From assembly GCF_000247695.1 (NCBI RefSeq), contig NW_004624734.1, forward strand, positions 34,114,963-34,178,962: 64,000 nucleotides of DNA, read 5' to 3'. This document shows positions 26,480 to 40,029 of the stretch, in pieces. Position numbers and translations under genes: made by a program. Under the pieces are notes generated by a model. The model was not told where the DNA came from. It saw only the letters and a program-made list of their open reading frames with translations, and did not search any database. The stretch comes from Heterocephalus glaber. Taxonomy: Eukaryota > Chordata > Mammalia > Rodentia > Bathyergidae. The first letter of the stretch is position 1, and every line of letters starts with the position of its first letter.

Positions 26480-26935
26480 CATGTATTTATATAGGGTACC
26501 ATGTGTTGTTTTGACATCTGTTTATCTTACAGAATATTTAAATGAGGTTAAACATATCTATCTCAAATATGTATCATTTCTTTATGATGAAAACTTTCAA
26601 AATCCTTCCATCTTTTTTGTTTTACATTGTTGGTGTCTATAGTCACCTTATTGTGTAATAACACACCACAGCTTCTTGCTCCTAATAGTAATTTATTACT
26701 CAATGATTAACATTTTCCTAGTTCCTTTCCTTAGCCTTTGGTAACCAACATTCTACTCTCAACTTCTATGAGTTCAACTTTTTTAGATAATACATATAAG
26801 TGAGATCATGTGATATTTGTCTTTTGGTGCCTATCTTATTTCATTTACCATAATGATTTCCAGTTGCATCAATTTTTCTGTAAATGATAAGATTTCATTC
26901 TTTTTATTGTTGAATGATCCAAATAGACATTCTGA
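26480..26935 (-). mobile_element. Old L1 3' end, antisense
   Basis: 'ttttgacatctgtttatctt', 'atcatttctttatgatgaaaact', 'ctccttagtttaacc'-like and 'agtgagatcatgtgatattt' are the antisense of an old mammalian L1 (L1MA/L1MB-type) 3' UTR. Lies between two plus-strand L1s. Confidence 0.7.
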
Positions 26936-27780
26936 AGTTGAAAATTACGAATGAATTGAAAAAAATCTACTAGTGGGGTTCAGCAGTAGAACTGAGCCAG
27001 CAGAAGAATTACTGAAATTGAAAACAAGTCAATGGAGATTATCTAGTCTAAGGAGCAGAAAAAAACAAATGCCAAAAGGAAAAAAAAAGCAAAAAACAAA
27101 AATAACAACTCAGGACATAAAAAAACACTGTGGGACAAAATTCAGTCTACAAAGATGGTGGTCCCAGAAGAAAAGGAAAGAGGCAAAGAGATTGTCTGAA
27201 GAAATAATGTCTAAAAATTTCCCAAATTTAATGAAAGACATTATTGAACACAAACACTCAATAACTTCAAGAAGAGTAACTAAAAATGATTGGCATATTA
27301 TGATCAAACTGTCAAAACTAACCAAGTTAAATGTCTGGTCACCAAACATTTAACTGCTGATTTCCCAGTCACGTTCACTGAAACCATTAGACTCAGAAGG
27401 CTATTCAAAATTCTGAAAGTGAAAATGTGTCAACCAAGAATTCTCTAACTGGTCAAAATATGCTTATAAAACTAAAGGAAAAAAATTAAGATTCCAAGAT
27501 AAATAAAAAAAGAGAGAGCTACTGCTCATGGACCTGTCTAACAAAAAACCAAAATGCAAGTCCTTTAGGCCAAAATGAGAGGATATTAGGCAGTAATTGG
27601 AATTCAGATGAGGAAATAAAAAATTCTGCATAGGTAAAGTATTCTATATAGGTGAATATAATTATGTCCAGTGACACTTTCTCTTGGTGAGCCAGCAGCA
27701 GGAGGTAAAAGAGTCATTGGGATCATGACTTACAGTTATAAACTAATCATTTAAAAGACTTCAGGGAAGAGTAAAAATGG

Positions 27781-29358
27781 TGGAGTAAAGACCTTACAAA
27801 ACTAGAAAAAAACATTTCTAAAATTTATATGGAAGAAGAAGACACTCAGAATAGCAAAAGCAATCCTGGGCAAGCAGAGCAAAGTGGAAAGTATCGCAAT
27901 CCCAGACTTCAAGTTATACTACAAATTTACAGTGATATAAAAACTGCATGGTACTGGTAAAGAAAACCAAATCAAACCAGAATAAAACAACAAAAAACAA
28001 AAATAAAAACAAAACTGACATGTGGATCAATGGAACAGAAAAGAGGATATAGAAACAACCTCAGACACATTTAGCCATCTGGGTTTTGACAAAGGAGCCA
28101 AAAACACATGCTGGAGGAAAGAGACTATAACAAATTGTGCTGGGAAAACTGGCTACATACATGCAGAAAATTGAATCTATCACTCACCATGCACTAAAAT
28201 AAAATCAAAATTGATCAAAGACCCAGATATTAAAACAGAAACAATCTGCTAGACGATAAAACAGGTAAAACTCTTGAAGATATAGGCACAGGCAAGGATT
28301 TTCTGAACAGAACTCCAACTGCATAACAAATAACATCCGGAGCCAACAAATGGGATTATATCAAATTAAAAAGCTTCTGCACAGCAAAAGAAACAACCAA
28401 TAGAACAAAGAGACAAGTTATAGAATAGGGAAATTATTTTTGCTAGTTACTTTTCAGACAGAAGACTATTATCTAGTATATATGAAGACCTTAAAAAAAG
28501 TAGACTCCCCCAAGAAAAAGACCTGAATAAAAAAATAGACAACTGAAATCAACAGATACTTCTTAGAAAAAGTACAAATGGTCAATGAACACTTGAAAAA
28601 GTGGTCACCATCTCTGGTTCTTAGAGAAATGCAAATTAAAACAATACTGGGATTATATCTTACTCCAGAAAGAATGGCTATCATAAAGAAATCAAATAAT
28701 AACAAATGCTGCTGAGGCTGCAGGGAAAAATGACCTTCTTCATTGTTGGTGGAAATAAAAACTAGTGTAACTACTTTGGAAATCAGTATGGAGATCCTCT
28801 AAAAACTAAAAACAGAAACTCTATTTAAATCAGCTTTTCCCTTACTAGGTATTATCTTGAAAGAATCAAAGACTTTGTATACAGTGACACATGCATACCC
28901 ATGTTTATAGCAGTACAACCAACACTAACTTAATCATGGAAGCAGCCTATATGACCAACAACAGATAAATGGATAAAGAAAATGTGATAATTATACACAA
29001 TGGAGTACTATTCTGCCATAAAGAATAAATTTGAGTCATTTGTAGGAAAAGAGATGCACCTTGAGACAATAGTGTTAAGTGAAATAAATCGGACACACAA
29101 GCTTAAATATCACATGGTTTCTCCTATGTGAGAAACCTAAGTATGAGTACCTTACAGATCAAAAAACAAGATAGATAATGGGGAACAGAATGGGTCTCTT
29201 TGCAAGTGGGAAAGGGACCAAGAGGAGGAGGGAAGGGGAAGAGAGAAAAGGAAAGGTAAAAATAATTAGATGTCTTGTGTACATGTGCCACCTTCCTAAG
29301 ATAAATGTATTCATTATTTACTGCAAACATGTTTGTACTACTCATAAAAAATGACTTT
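27781..29358 (+). mobile_element. Younger 5'-truncated L1 nested in the L1M copy
   Basis: ORF2 C-terminal half and 3' UTR: 'caatcctgggcaagcagagc', 'gccatctgggttttgacaaa', 'aaaatgtgataattatacac', 'ggagtactattctgccataa' and the purine-rich 3' UTR, ending near 29358. Exact borders are uncertain by tens of bases. Confidence 0.8.
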
Positions 29359-30410
29359 ACAACAAACTAACACTTAAACAGAGGTCAGTATAAATGTGTA
29401 TTTTGGTTTGTAAATCCATTTTTCCTATGTATAATTTAAAATAATACTACATGATATGATAATTATATATCTATATTGATGGGGATGCAATGTATAAATA
29501 TGTAACTTGTAAGAGTAATATAAGGAAGGGCCATAGAGTCAAGTTTTTGCATAATATTGAAACTAATTCTGGTATTAATTCAAATTAGATTGTTAGCTAA
29601 GATGTAACTTGTAATCCCTGGGACAATCACTAACAAAATAAACTATTTGGTAAAAGACATGAGAGGAACGAAAATAGTACACTAAAAAATATCTATGAAA
29701 AAAGTAGTGGGGAAAATGAGAGACAAAGATATGACAAAAAGAAAACATATAAAAATAGAAAAAATCCTTTCTGATCATGAATTACATTAAATATAAATAT
29801 ATTAAACCATCCAATTAAAGAGAGAAATTGGCAAAATGGGTTAAAAAAACATGATTTAACTATATGGTATTTATAAGCGATTCACATTAGACTCCCAAAC
29901 ACACTTAGGTTGAAGGTAAAAACATTTATTGGTACTATATTCCTTGCAAAACCATAACCAAAAGAAATCTGCAGAGGCTATAGGAATATTCGAGAAAATA
30001 TACTCTAAGATCAAAATTGTTACAAAGAAAAAGGACATTGCATAATGATAAAAAAAATCAGTTAATCAAGCAGATACGACAATTGTAAGCCAATAAATGA
30101 AGTAAAAATAGTGTTAAAAAGGGAAAAAATTCAACAATAAGATTGGGAAACTTAAATGTCCTACATTCAATAATTGTTAGGATAACTGGTCAGAAGACCC
30201 AGTAAAAGAAGACTTAACCAAAAGGATAAATCAATTAGACCTAAGAACCACACAGAAATACTCCTCCCAATAACAGAAAAAATATACATTTTTCCTTAAG
30301 TGAACACAGACTATTCTACAGGGATGGTTTAGGTTATCACAAAATAAGTTTCAGAAAATTAAAAATCAAAAAGAAATTTGAGAAATTTACAACCATGTCA
30401 AGACAAAACA

Positions 30411-30452
30411 CATTTTTTTTGGTGGTGCTGGATATCAAACCCAGGGCTTGTT

Positions 30453-30492
<40 letters not shown>

Positions 30493-30618
30493 ACTTTACT
30501 GTTGAGATGGAATCTTGCTATGTTGTCCTAGCTAGCTTCAAATGCCTAGATTCAAGGGATCTTCTCACTCAGCCTCATGATTTCGGACAGTATAGGCATG
30601 TACCACCATGCTTGGGTA
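30411..30618 (-). repeat. B1-dID SINE with an (ATTT)n linker
   Basis: Antisense order: ID end ('tttggtggtgctggatatca'), then an ATTT microsatellite at 30451-30490 where the A-rich linker should be, then B1 ('gttgagatggaatcttgcta' to 'taggcatgtaccaccatgct'). The simple repeat has grown from the internal A-tail. Confidence 0.88.
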
Positions 30619-32352
30619 AACATATTATTAAACAACCTATGAGACAAAGAAAAAGGCAAGGTAAATTGGAAAAAAATTGTAATGAATGAAAATAAAACAT
30701 ACAAAACTCATGGATGCAACAAAAACAAGGCTTTAGAGAAATTAATGACCATAAATATTTACTTCAAAAATATTTACTTTAAAAAGTATCTACTTTTAAA
30801 AAACTAGAAAAAAGCACAAAACATATTTTTGAAAGATAAAAATTAGAGTGGAGATAAATGAAATAGAGAACAGAAAGACATTAAAAGCCCCAACAAAATC
30901 AAAGTTGGTGATTTAAAAAGATAACAAAATTGACAAATCTTTAAGTAGAATGAACAAGGAAAAAAGAGAAGACTAAAATTAGTAAATTAAGAAATGAAAG
31001 TGAGGATTAAGGTTACTATTGATCTTACAAAAATAAGTGTTTAGAAGATGATAATATGATCAAGTTTGTCAACAAACTGGGTAACCTTGATGAAATGGCT
31101 AAAATTTTAGAAACACAAAAACTACGAAAACAGATTTAAGAAACCATAGAAAATATGAATATAAGTACGATCAGTAATGAGATTGAACCAGAAATAAAAA
31201 AAAAATTATGACAGGTTAAAGCTCAGGATAAGATGGCTTAATTGAGGAATTTCATGCTAGGCTTAAAGAATTAACATAAATTATTCACGAACTTTTCCAC
31301 AGAATATAAGGAAGAAATACTTTCTCATTTAATGGGGTTGTACTACCCTGATAATAAATTTGATTAGGCTGTTCATAACAAGAAGTAATTTTTCATGAAA
31401 ACAAAGAGTCTAAATCACTTAAATTAAATAGCTATAAGAGTAAATACAATCTCTGGACAAATAAAGATTGAAAACATATCATGGGAAGGCAGTATCTTAC
31501 TGAAAAGATCTTTGTATCAATTATAAGCTCTCCTCATCCTACTAGATCTCAACTCTCGGCACCAAAAAACGAGGAAAAAAAAACAACAACAGAAAGCAGA
31601 TATATACACACACAGAACCACGAATACACAAGGCAACAAAAGACTCCCAACGTCCCCCAACTCTCCCATGGAAGATCTTGGGGGAGAGGCACAAATGGAG
31701 AGGAAAGCAAGCACCAGCTAGCAGAGCTCTATGAACTGCTTAAAGAAGAGATAGAGAAATTTGGAGTTCAGAGAACATGACCTCAAGTTTATGGAATTGT
31801 CATACAAAATGACCAATGTGGATGTGGTGCAAACAAAAAAAGATGGATGAGTTGACCAAAATGGTTTAAAACATAAATGACGACTTTACCAAAGATATAG
31901 AATCCAAAAAAAGGTATCAGAAAGAAATGCCAGACTAAAATAAAAACTGTATAGACAAATGAATCTGATACTGACAAAAAAGGAAGCGGGGTGAAATGGA
32001 AGGAGGGGGGAAGAACTGAGGTGTATTATGTACATGTACCAATTCCCCACAATTAATGTAATCATCATATACAGCAAACATAAATATTAATGCAAAATTT
32101 AAAAATAAAAGTAAAAAATAATGTATAGAATTCACAAATTGCAGAAACAATCAGTGTGAAGACAAGGTTTCTGAAACTGAGGACAAAATGATAAATTATG
32201 ACAAAGCCCTTAAAGGAGCCTCAAAAACAATAAAAAGTTACCCAATACCTACTAGATGACATAAGCCCAACTTAAGACTAATTGGAGTTAGAGAGAAACT
32301 AGAAGATAACATACATGAAACAATTAATTTGCCTTCAGAAATCATAAGAGAA

Positions 32353-32530
32353 GCTAGGAATGGTGGTGCACACCTGTAATCCCAGTACTTGGAAGGCTGG
32401 GGCAGGAGGATCACCTTGGGTTCGAGGCCAACTTGAGCTACATAGTGAGTTTAAGCCTAGCCTGTACTACAAAGCAAGACCCTATCTCAAAAACAAACAA
32501 ACAAAACAAAAACAAAACAAAGCAAAAAAT
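32353..32530 (+). repeat. B1 SINE nested in L1 ORF1
   Basis: 'gaatggtggtgcacacctgt', 'aatcccagtacttggaaggc', 'gcaaccttgagctacatag'-like and 'gcaagaccctatctcaaaaa' with an ACAAA tail. Duplication atcataagagaa (before) and atcataatagaa (after). Creates a spurious open frame at 32360-32674. Confidence 0.92.
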
Positions 32531-33216
32531 CATAATAGAAAAGTTCTCAAATACGAGAAAAGAGTTCAACATTCAAGTAAGACTTACAGAACACCAACTA
32601 TGATAAGCAAAAACAGCTTGCCAAGACATATCATAATTAAAAATGCCAAAAGTCTAAAAGAACTAGAATTTTAAAAGCAGCCAAAGAAAAACAATGAATC
32701 ACAAAGGTAGACCCATTAGAATTACAGCAGGCTTTTCAACACAAACTTTAGTGGCCAGAGGAACTCCCAGTGAAGTATTTCAAGCCCTAAAAGCAAAAAA
32801 ACTTCAAACAGAATTAACACATTCAGCAAAACATTCCTTCAGATAGATGGAGAATTAAAGACATTTCATGAAAAAGAACAACTTAGGAGATATACAAATA
32901 CCAAACCAATATACTTAAGAATACTTAAGAATATACTGATCAATATCCTAGACAGGAATGATGAAATCAGCAAAAACAAAAATCCACACTGAATAAATAT
33001 ATCGAGCAATGGTAACAGATAAGCAAGTAAGCAAACAAACAACAAAAGAAAAGAAAAAGAAGTAACAGAGAAAGAGTCCAAAGTAAGGATTTAATCAACA
33101 CCTCTCAGTAATAACTTATTGGTAATAGCTTCAACTCTCGAATTAAAAGACACAGATTGGCAGATTGGATCAAAAACCAGAATTCAATGGTCTGTTGCAT
33201 TCAAGAAATTCATTTA

Positions 33217-33283
33217 GGGATGGGGATTTAGCTCAGTGGCACTGTGCCTGCCTCACAAGCACAAGGTCCTGAGTTCGAGGGGG
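33217..33283 (+). repeat. Young SINE, 3' end lost
   Basis: 'ggatggggatttagctcagt' to 'aaggtcctgagttcga', breaking off inside the B box before the usual 'tccccggtac'. Replaced by a G/A run. Confidence 0.88.
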
Positions 33284-33455
33284 GAAAAATGCATTTAAAC
33301 CAAAAAGATATTCATAGACAAAAAAGAATTGAAAACAATATTTCATCAAGCAGAAAACAAGCAGAGGTAGGAATATTAGTTTCAGACAAGGTAAATGTCA
33401 AGCCAAAAATGGTCAGAAGAGAAAAAGAAGTTTACTACATATTAGTTAATATGTT

Positions 33456-34992
33456 CCTGCCAGCTTGAACCTCAGGTGGTATGTGCATGTCCTGGTCCCA
33501 CTGGGCAGCTCATACTACTGGTGGTACAAACAGATATAACTTTTATTGGTGTCTTTACTAATAAAATTAATAAAAAACCTACAAATGGAGCAAATCTAGT
33601 TAGTTGCTTGAATTTGAATAATTACCACCCAAATATAAATATGAATCAATAGTATTCATGCCAACAAAAATTATTACAGTAACCAATAAATTTATTTCAT
33701 TAAATGAAAACAAATTTATTTATATTCATGAATACCTTATCAATAACTATTTTCTTTAAATTTTAACATGAAAGTCTTACAAGTACCCGTTACTTAGGTG
33801 TATACAATATGTATTTACAACTGGTCTACCACAAATTAATTATATTATAATTTTTTATACCATTTTAATGTTTTCCTTAAGGAACTGTACATGATGACAT
33901 CTGGTCTGCTAAATCAATGCCTTTGCATAACTGTAAGGAAAGAACCCCTAAGAAGTAATATAAGCCACCCAATAGTATAGTCATGCATGTAGCACCAGTG
34001 ATTCAAGCAAACAGGAATGATTGAATTCAAATCAGAGTAGTCTGGCAGCTAAACAAAGCCCCATCATAAATGTGTTAAGGGAATAATCCAAGAAGAAGAG
34101 ATAACACTTATAAATAGCAGAAAAATAGCAAATAAACATATGAAAAAATGTTAAACAACACTGGTCATTTGAGAGATGCAAATGAAAACAATGCTGAGAT
34201 TCCACATCATTCCAGAAAGAATGGCTGCTCTCAAGAAATCAACCAATAACAAATGTGGGCAGGGTTTTGAGGAAAAAGGAACCCTTCTCTACTGTTGGTG
34301 GGAGTGCAGACTGGTGCAACCACTGTGGAAATCAGTATGGAGACACCTCAAAAACTGGCATTAGAGGTCCCATTTGACCCAGCTATTCCCCTTTTGGTTA
34401 TCTTCCCAAAAGAATTAAAGGAATAATACCACAGCGATATATGTGGACCCATGTTTATAGTGGCACAGTTTGTAACAACTAAAACTCAGAAATAGCCCAA
34501 TTACCCATCAACTGGAGACTGGATAAAGATGTGGATTTTTTTTAATAAAATGGAGTACTACTCAGCCATAAAGAATGAGAAACTAGAGACATTTATAGCT
34601 AAATGGATAGACATTGAGGCCATACTCTTAAGTGAAATAAATAGGACACACATGCGTAAATACCAAATAGTTTCTCTGGTGTGAGAAACTGAAAGTGTAA
34701 ATAAAGATCAAAAGGCATAACAGATAATGTGAAATAGGAAGAAAAGATCCAAAGGGTAAGGGGAGGTAGGAGAGGTAGGGGAAAGGAAAGAAGGGAAAGG
34801 AATAAATACAAGAAAAGCAAAAAACAGAAACAAAGTTTTTGTAAATAAGGAGAGGTGGAGGGGTTGAAGGGAGGGCAGGGGAATGGGGGAAAAAAAAAGA
34901 ATCAAGATATATCATGTAAAGGTACAAATTCCCAACAATGAATGTCATCATATTGTATACCTAAAATGCACCAATAAACTTAATGAATAAAA
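33456..34992 (+). mobile_element. Nested block: unidentified 0.6 kb plus an L1 3' end
   Basis: It splits the endonuclease of the host L1, whose sequence resumes cleanly at 34993. Its right part (about 34090-34990) is an L1 ORF2 end and 3' UTR: 'cactgtggaaatcagtatgg', 'tttgacccagctattcccct', purine-rich UTR, ending 'aataaacttaatgaataaaa'. The left part (about 33456-34090) is not recognised. It includes a palindrome-like A+T stretch near 33635-33740 and could be 5'-transduced or older unrelated sequence. Confidence 0.65.
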
Positions 34993-37900
34993 AAAAAGGG
35001 ATAACATTTGTAAATATACATGCAAATACTGGAGCACCTATCTTCATAAAATAAATACTGCTGAACATAAAAGATCAAATAAACCATAATATAATCATAG
35101 TGGTGGACCTTAACACTCCATTTTCACAATAACACAGAGCAACCAGAGAAAAAAAATCAATAAATAAACATCAGAGAGCTGAACCATGTGCTTGAACAAA
35201 GTGGACTTAATAGATATCTATAGTATTCTACCCTATTACAACAGAATATACATTCTTTTCAGCAGCACAAGGAACTTTCTCCAAAATAAACCACATACTA
35301 GTACACAAAGCCTGTTTACACAAATGTAAAAAAATCAAAATCACCCTGTGTTTCAGACCACTGTGGAATGAAAATAGAAATCAACTACAGAAGAAACCAC
35401 AGGAAAATCAGAAGAACTTAAAACATTAACAACACACTCCTGAACACCCAATGAGTAACAGAAAAAAAATCAAGTAAGAAATGAAACAATCTCTGGAAGC
35501 AAATGACAATGCCTGTATGACATACCAGAACATATAGGACATAATGAAAGCAGTCCTAAGAGGAAAGTTCACTGCAATCAGTGCTCACATTAGGAAAATA
35601 AGAGTGACCTCAAATAAATAACCTAATGAGGAACGTCAAGATACGCGAAAAACAATAATTTAAGCCCAAACTGAAATTAAGGAAGGCAACTGTAAAGATC
35701 AGAGCAGAAATTAATGAATTTGAAACTAAAAAACCAATATAGAGAACCAACAAATCAAAGAGTTGGTTCTTTGACAGAATAAATGAAATAGGTAAACCTT
35801 TAGCCAAATTTACCAAAGGAAAGAAAGACTCATATCAACACAATTATCAATGAAAAGCCAAAATCACAATATATATCATAGAAATTCAGATAGTAACAAT
35901 TATGAAAAATTATGTTCGAATAAATGGGAAAATCTTGAAGAAATGGACAGATCTTTAGAGTCATATGAATTACCAAAACTAAAACAAGAAGATATAAAAA
36001 TATTGAACAACCCAATAACAAGCAATGAAATTGAGGCAGTAATAAAAAAACCTACCAACTAAAAAAGGTTCAGGACCTGGTGGATTCACTGCTAAATTCT
36101 ACAAAATCTTTAAGGATGTTATATTACCAATATTCCTCAAACTCTTCAATGAAATTAAAAGGGAAAGAGTGCTTCCAAACTCATTTCTAGAAGCCATCGT
36201 GACTTTGATCCCAAAACCACACAAAGACTCAATTAAAAAAGAAAATTAGAGGCAAATCTCCATAATGAGCACAGTTGAAAAAATCTTTAACAAGGTATTG
36301 GCAAACAGAATGCAATACATCATCAAAAAGTTCATACATAATGATCAAGAGGGTTTCATCCCGGAGTTGCAAGGATGGTTCAACATTTACAAATCATTAA
36401 ATGTAATACACCACATAAGCAGAAGCCAGGATAAAAACCACATGATCCCTATCAACAGATGCAGAAAAGGCTTTTGACAAAATACAACACTGATTCATGA
36501 TAAAAATCCTGAAGAACATAGGTATAGAAGGAAATTACCTGAATCAGATAAAAGTTGTTTATGATAAACTAATGGTCAATATCATGTTACATTGGGAAAA
36601 ACTGAAAGATTTCCTCCTAAAGTGAGGAACAAGACAAGGATGGCCACTATCACCACTTCTGTTTAACATAGTACTTGGAACATTAGCCAGAGCAAACAGG
36701 CAAGAGAAAGAAATAAAGGGGATATGTATGGGAAAGGAAGAAGTCAAATTATCATTATTTGCAGATGACATAATTCCCTACATAGAAGACCTAAAGAATT
36801 CCTCCAAAAACTCTTAGAATAACCAATTTCAGCAATATAGTAGGATAAAAAATTCAACACATAAAAATCAATAGTACTGTCTATATCAATAATGAATTCA
36901 ATGAGAAGGAAATTAGTAAAACAATACCATTAGCAATAGCATCAAGAAAAATTGAAAGCCTAGGAACTAACCTAAGCAAGGAAGTGAAAGACCTCTACAA
37001 TGACATATACTCTGAAAAAGGTACAGGAGACTGAAGATATTGGAAAATGGAGAGATGTGCCCTGCTCTTAAATAGGCAGAATTAATATTGTCAAAACGGA
37101 CATACTCCTCAAACTAATATACAGATTCAACACAATTCCAATCAAAATGCCAACAGCATTCCTCATAAAACTAAAGAAAACAATCTTAAAACTCATACTG
37201 AATCAGAAGAATCCCTGAAGAGCAAAATAATCCTGAGCAACAAGAAAAAAGGAATAATCACAATACCTGACTTTAAGTTACATTACAAAGCTACAGTGAT
37301 AAAAACATCATGGTATTGGCATAAAAACAGACATGTGGGTTACTGGAACAGATCAGAGGATACAGAAACATCCCCAAACACATTCAGCTATTTGATCTTC
37401 AAGAAAGGGGCCAAAAACATATGAGGAAAGACAGCCTCTTTGACAAATGGTGCTGGGAAAACTGGCTATTCATATGCAGAAAATTCAAGCTGCACTAGTA
37501 TCTCTCACCCTGTACCAAACTGATATCAAAATGGATCAGTGGTCTAAATATTAAAACAGAAACACTTATCCTACTGGAAGATAAATTAGGAAAAACTCTT
37601 TAAGTTGTAGGCACAGACAAGGACTTTATGAACAATATTCCAATTGCATGAGAAATAACAGCATGAATCAACAAATGGGACTATATTGTATTAAAAGACT
37701 TCTTTATAGGAAAAGAAACTATCAGTGTGAAGAGATAACCTACAGAACAGCAAGAATTCTTGTCAGGAGAGAATATCTAGAATATATAAAGAAGTAAAAA
37801 AAAAAAAAAAAATCAAACCCCCCCCCCCCAAAAGAAATGGGCAAATGAATAGACATTTCTCAGAAGAGGTACAAATGACCAACAAACCTATGAAAAAAGT

Positions 37901-38267
37901 GCAATATCTCTGGTTATTGGAAAAATGCAAATTACAATTTCATCTTATACCAAAAAGAATGGCCATCATCAAGATATCAATGAATAACAAATGCTGGCAT
38001 GGCTAGGATAAAAAAGAAACCCTCCTACATTGTTGGTGGGAATGTAAACTAGTACAATTATTATGGAAATCAGTATGGAGATTTCCTAAAGTAGTAAAAT
38101 TAGAAATTCTATTTGACCTAGCTATTCTCATTCTAGGGGTCTTCCCCAAAAGAGCTAAAGACATCATATTACAACAATTCATGTATATCCATGCTTTTAG
38201 CAGCACAACTCATAGTAGCTAAATCTTGGAAGCAGCCTATATGTCCATCAACAGATGAATGGATAAA

Positions 38268-38366
38268 GTATTATTATTATTATTATGTTTTTGGCACCAG
38301 GGATTGAACTCAGGTCCTTGCACTTATGGGGCAGGCGGTGGAATCACTGAGCTAAATTCCCAGCCT
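38268..38366 (-). repeat. Young SINE in L1, with (TTA)n tail
   Basis: Antisense SINE 'tttttggcaccagggattga', 'actcaggtccttgcacttat', 'actgagctaaattcccagcc' preceded by a TTA microsatellite where the T-run of the tail is expected. Confidence 0.9.
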
Positions 38367-39995
38367 AAGTGTGATATTTTTATATAGTGGTGTACTATTC
38401 TGCCATAAGGAAGGATAAACCTGAGTAATTTGTAAAAAAATGTACCTTAAAACTATAATGTTGACTAAAATTAATCAGACACACAAGTTTAAATATAGTA
38501 TGATCTCTCTCATTTGTAAAAGGCAAAGCGCAAGTAAAGAACAAAATAAAGGACTCATAGAAAGAAACAAGGAGATACATCTTTTGCAAATGGGAAGGGG
38601 TCCAGGAGTCTGAGAGTGGCAGGAAGCAGAGAGGGAAAGGGGAAATAAAAAGATTTAGGATGTGTTATTTACACCTACCAAATATTCGCAATGAATGTAA
38701 ATATTACACGTTGTAAACATGAACTAAAATAGTAACAATAAAAATGAAAAAGGGTAAAGGGGATTTTAGATGGAGGGAAGGAGTTGGGTAAGAAGGGGAT
38801 TAAAAAAAGAATCAAGCTATGTTATGTACATGCACCTACACCCTAGGATGAATATAAACTTCATGTACTTCAAATATATACTAATAACATTTTAAAAAGG
38901 AAATAAATCAATGTAATAGATCACATTAATAATAAAGAAGGAAAATCTTAAATGAAAGCCTTTATGAATAAAGCATCTTTTCATGATAAAAACATGTAGA
39001 ATAGTAGAAAAAGGCAACTTTTCAATTTGATAAAGTAACTATGAAAAACCCACAGGTATTATCTTACTTAAGAAGTAAAGATTCAAAACTTTCCTATAAA
39101 ATCAGGAAGAAGGTGTCTGCTTCCATTAATTTTAATCAACATTGTACTAAAAGTTCTACACATGCCAAATGTGGTCAGAAAAAGAAATAGAAAACATTCA
39201 AATCAGAAAGGAAGAAGTAAAAATATATCTATTCATAGGTGACATGAGTATAGGCATGTAAAATACTACAGACTCCGCAAGATTAACCAATAATCAAATT
39301 AGAGCCGTACCTATATATAACAATGCTGGAAAATTTAAAAAACAGTTCTATTTATCATAGCATCAAAGAGAATAAAGTACTCAAAATAACTTTCACCAAG
39401 CAAATGCAAAACTTATACATCAAAAATATAAAAGACTGTAGAAAGGGAACATGAATGAGTTGAAAAGTCATCTGTGAAAGCTTTGTTAAGATGGCAACAC
39501 AACTCAAAAATATCTACAGATTCAGTCCAATTCCTATCAAATTCCAAAGACACTTTGCAAAAAATAGAAAAAACCTTACAATAAAATTTATGTAGAAAAT
39601 CAAGGGACTCCAATTAGTTAAGACAATCTTGAAAAAAATAACATTGGAAGACTCATATTTCCTGATTTGAAAATTGATTTCATAGCTATATAATCAAAGC
39701 AATGTGATACAAGCATAATAGCAGACATAGGTCAATGGAATAGAATTGAGAGTCCAGAAATAGCAGTATTACCTTACTCTTATAGTTAATTTAATTGAGA
39801 GAAGTGCCAAAAAACCAGAAAAAATTACCTTCTCAAAAAATTTTGCAAAACAATTAGATATTCAAATGCAAAAGAATGAAATTGATGCTTCTAAGAAAAC
39901 ACAAACTCATGAATTTATAGACTTTAATTTGCAAACCTTTTATCAAAAAAGATGAATATAATAGGAAGTTCTTCATGTTTATGGAATTTTTATGC

Positions 39996-40029
39996 TCTAA
40001 CTTCTCAGCCTTTTGGCTAAGATCATGTA
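39996..40029 (+). pseudogene. U2 snRNA 5' fragment (about 34 nt)
   Basis: 'cttctcagccttttggctaa' followed by 'gatcatgta' matches the first ~35 nt of U2 snRNA (cttctcggccttttggctaa gatcaagtgta) with a few changes. The imperfect 14-mers tggaatttttatgc (39982-39995) and tagaattttcatgc (40030-40043) flank it, consistent with a target-site duplication. No promoter elements and no remainder of U2, so not a functional gene. Confidence 0.8.

Larger units (their letters stand above)
26940..31480 (+). mobile_element. Old L1M copy, split by a younger L1 insertion
   Basis: Left part (26940-27780): ORF1 coding remnants (open 126 codons at 26973-27353) and the ORF1-ORF2 linker (accaagaattctctaactgg). Right part (29360-31480): continues with 'ttttggtttgtaaatccatt', 'gttagctaagatgtaacttg', then ORF2 endonuclease (aaaccatccaattaaagaga, aaggacattgcataatgata) and early reverse transcriptase. 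The two halves join in the order of an intact L1M, showing they were one element. Heavily mutated. Confidence 0.8.
31485..38885 (+). mobile_element. Near-complete L1 (ORF1, ORF2, 3' UTR), interrupted by nested insertions
   Basis: Pieces in order: ORF1 with coiled-coil-like stretch (LAELYELLKEEIEKFG at about 31710-31760) and downstream half (32116-33080), ORF2 endonuclease start (33120-33455), its continuation (34993-35330, gtaaatatacatgcaaatac), connecting region, reverse transcriptase (open pieces at 35850-36062 and 36265-36477), C-terminal domain (37280-38240) and 3' UTR to about 38885. Insertions: an L1 3' end (about 31965-32115), a B1 (32353-32530), a SINE (33217-33283), a 1.5-kb block (33456-34992) and a SINE (38268-38366). 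Many stops and frameshifts; not active. Confidence 0.82.
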
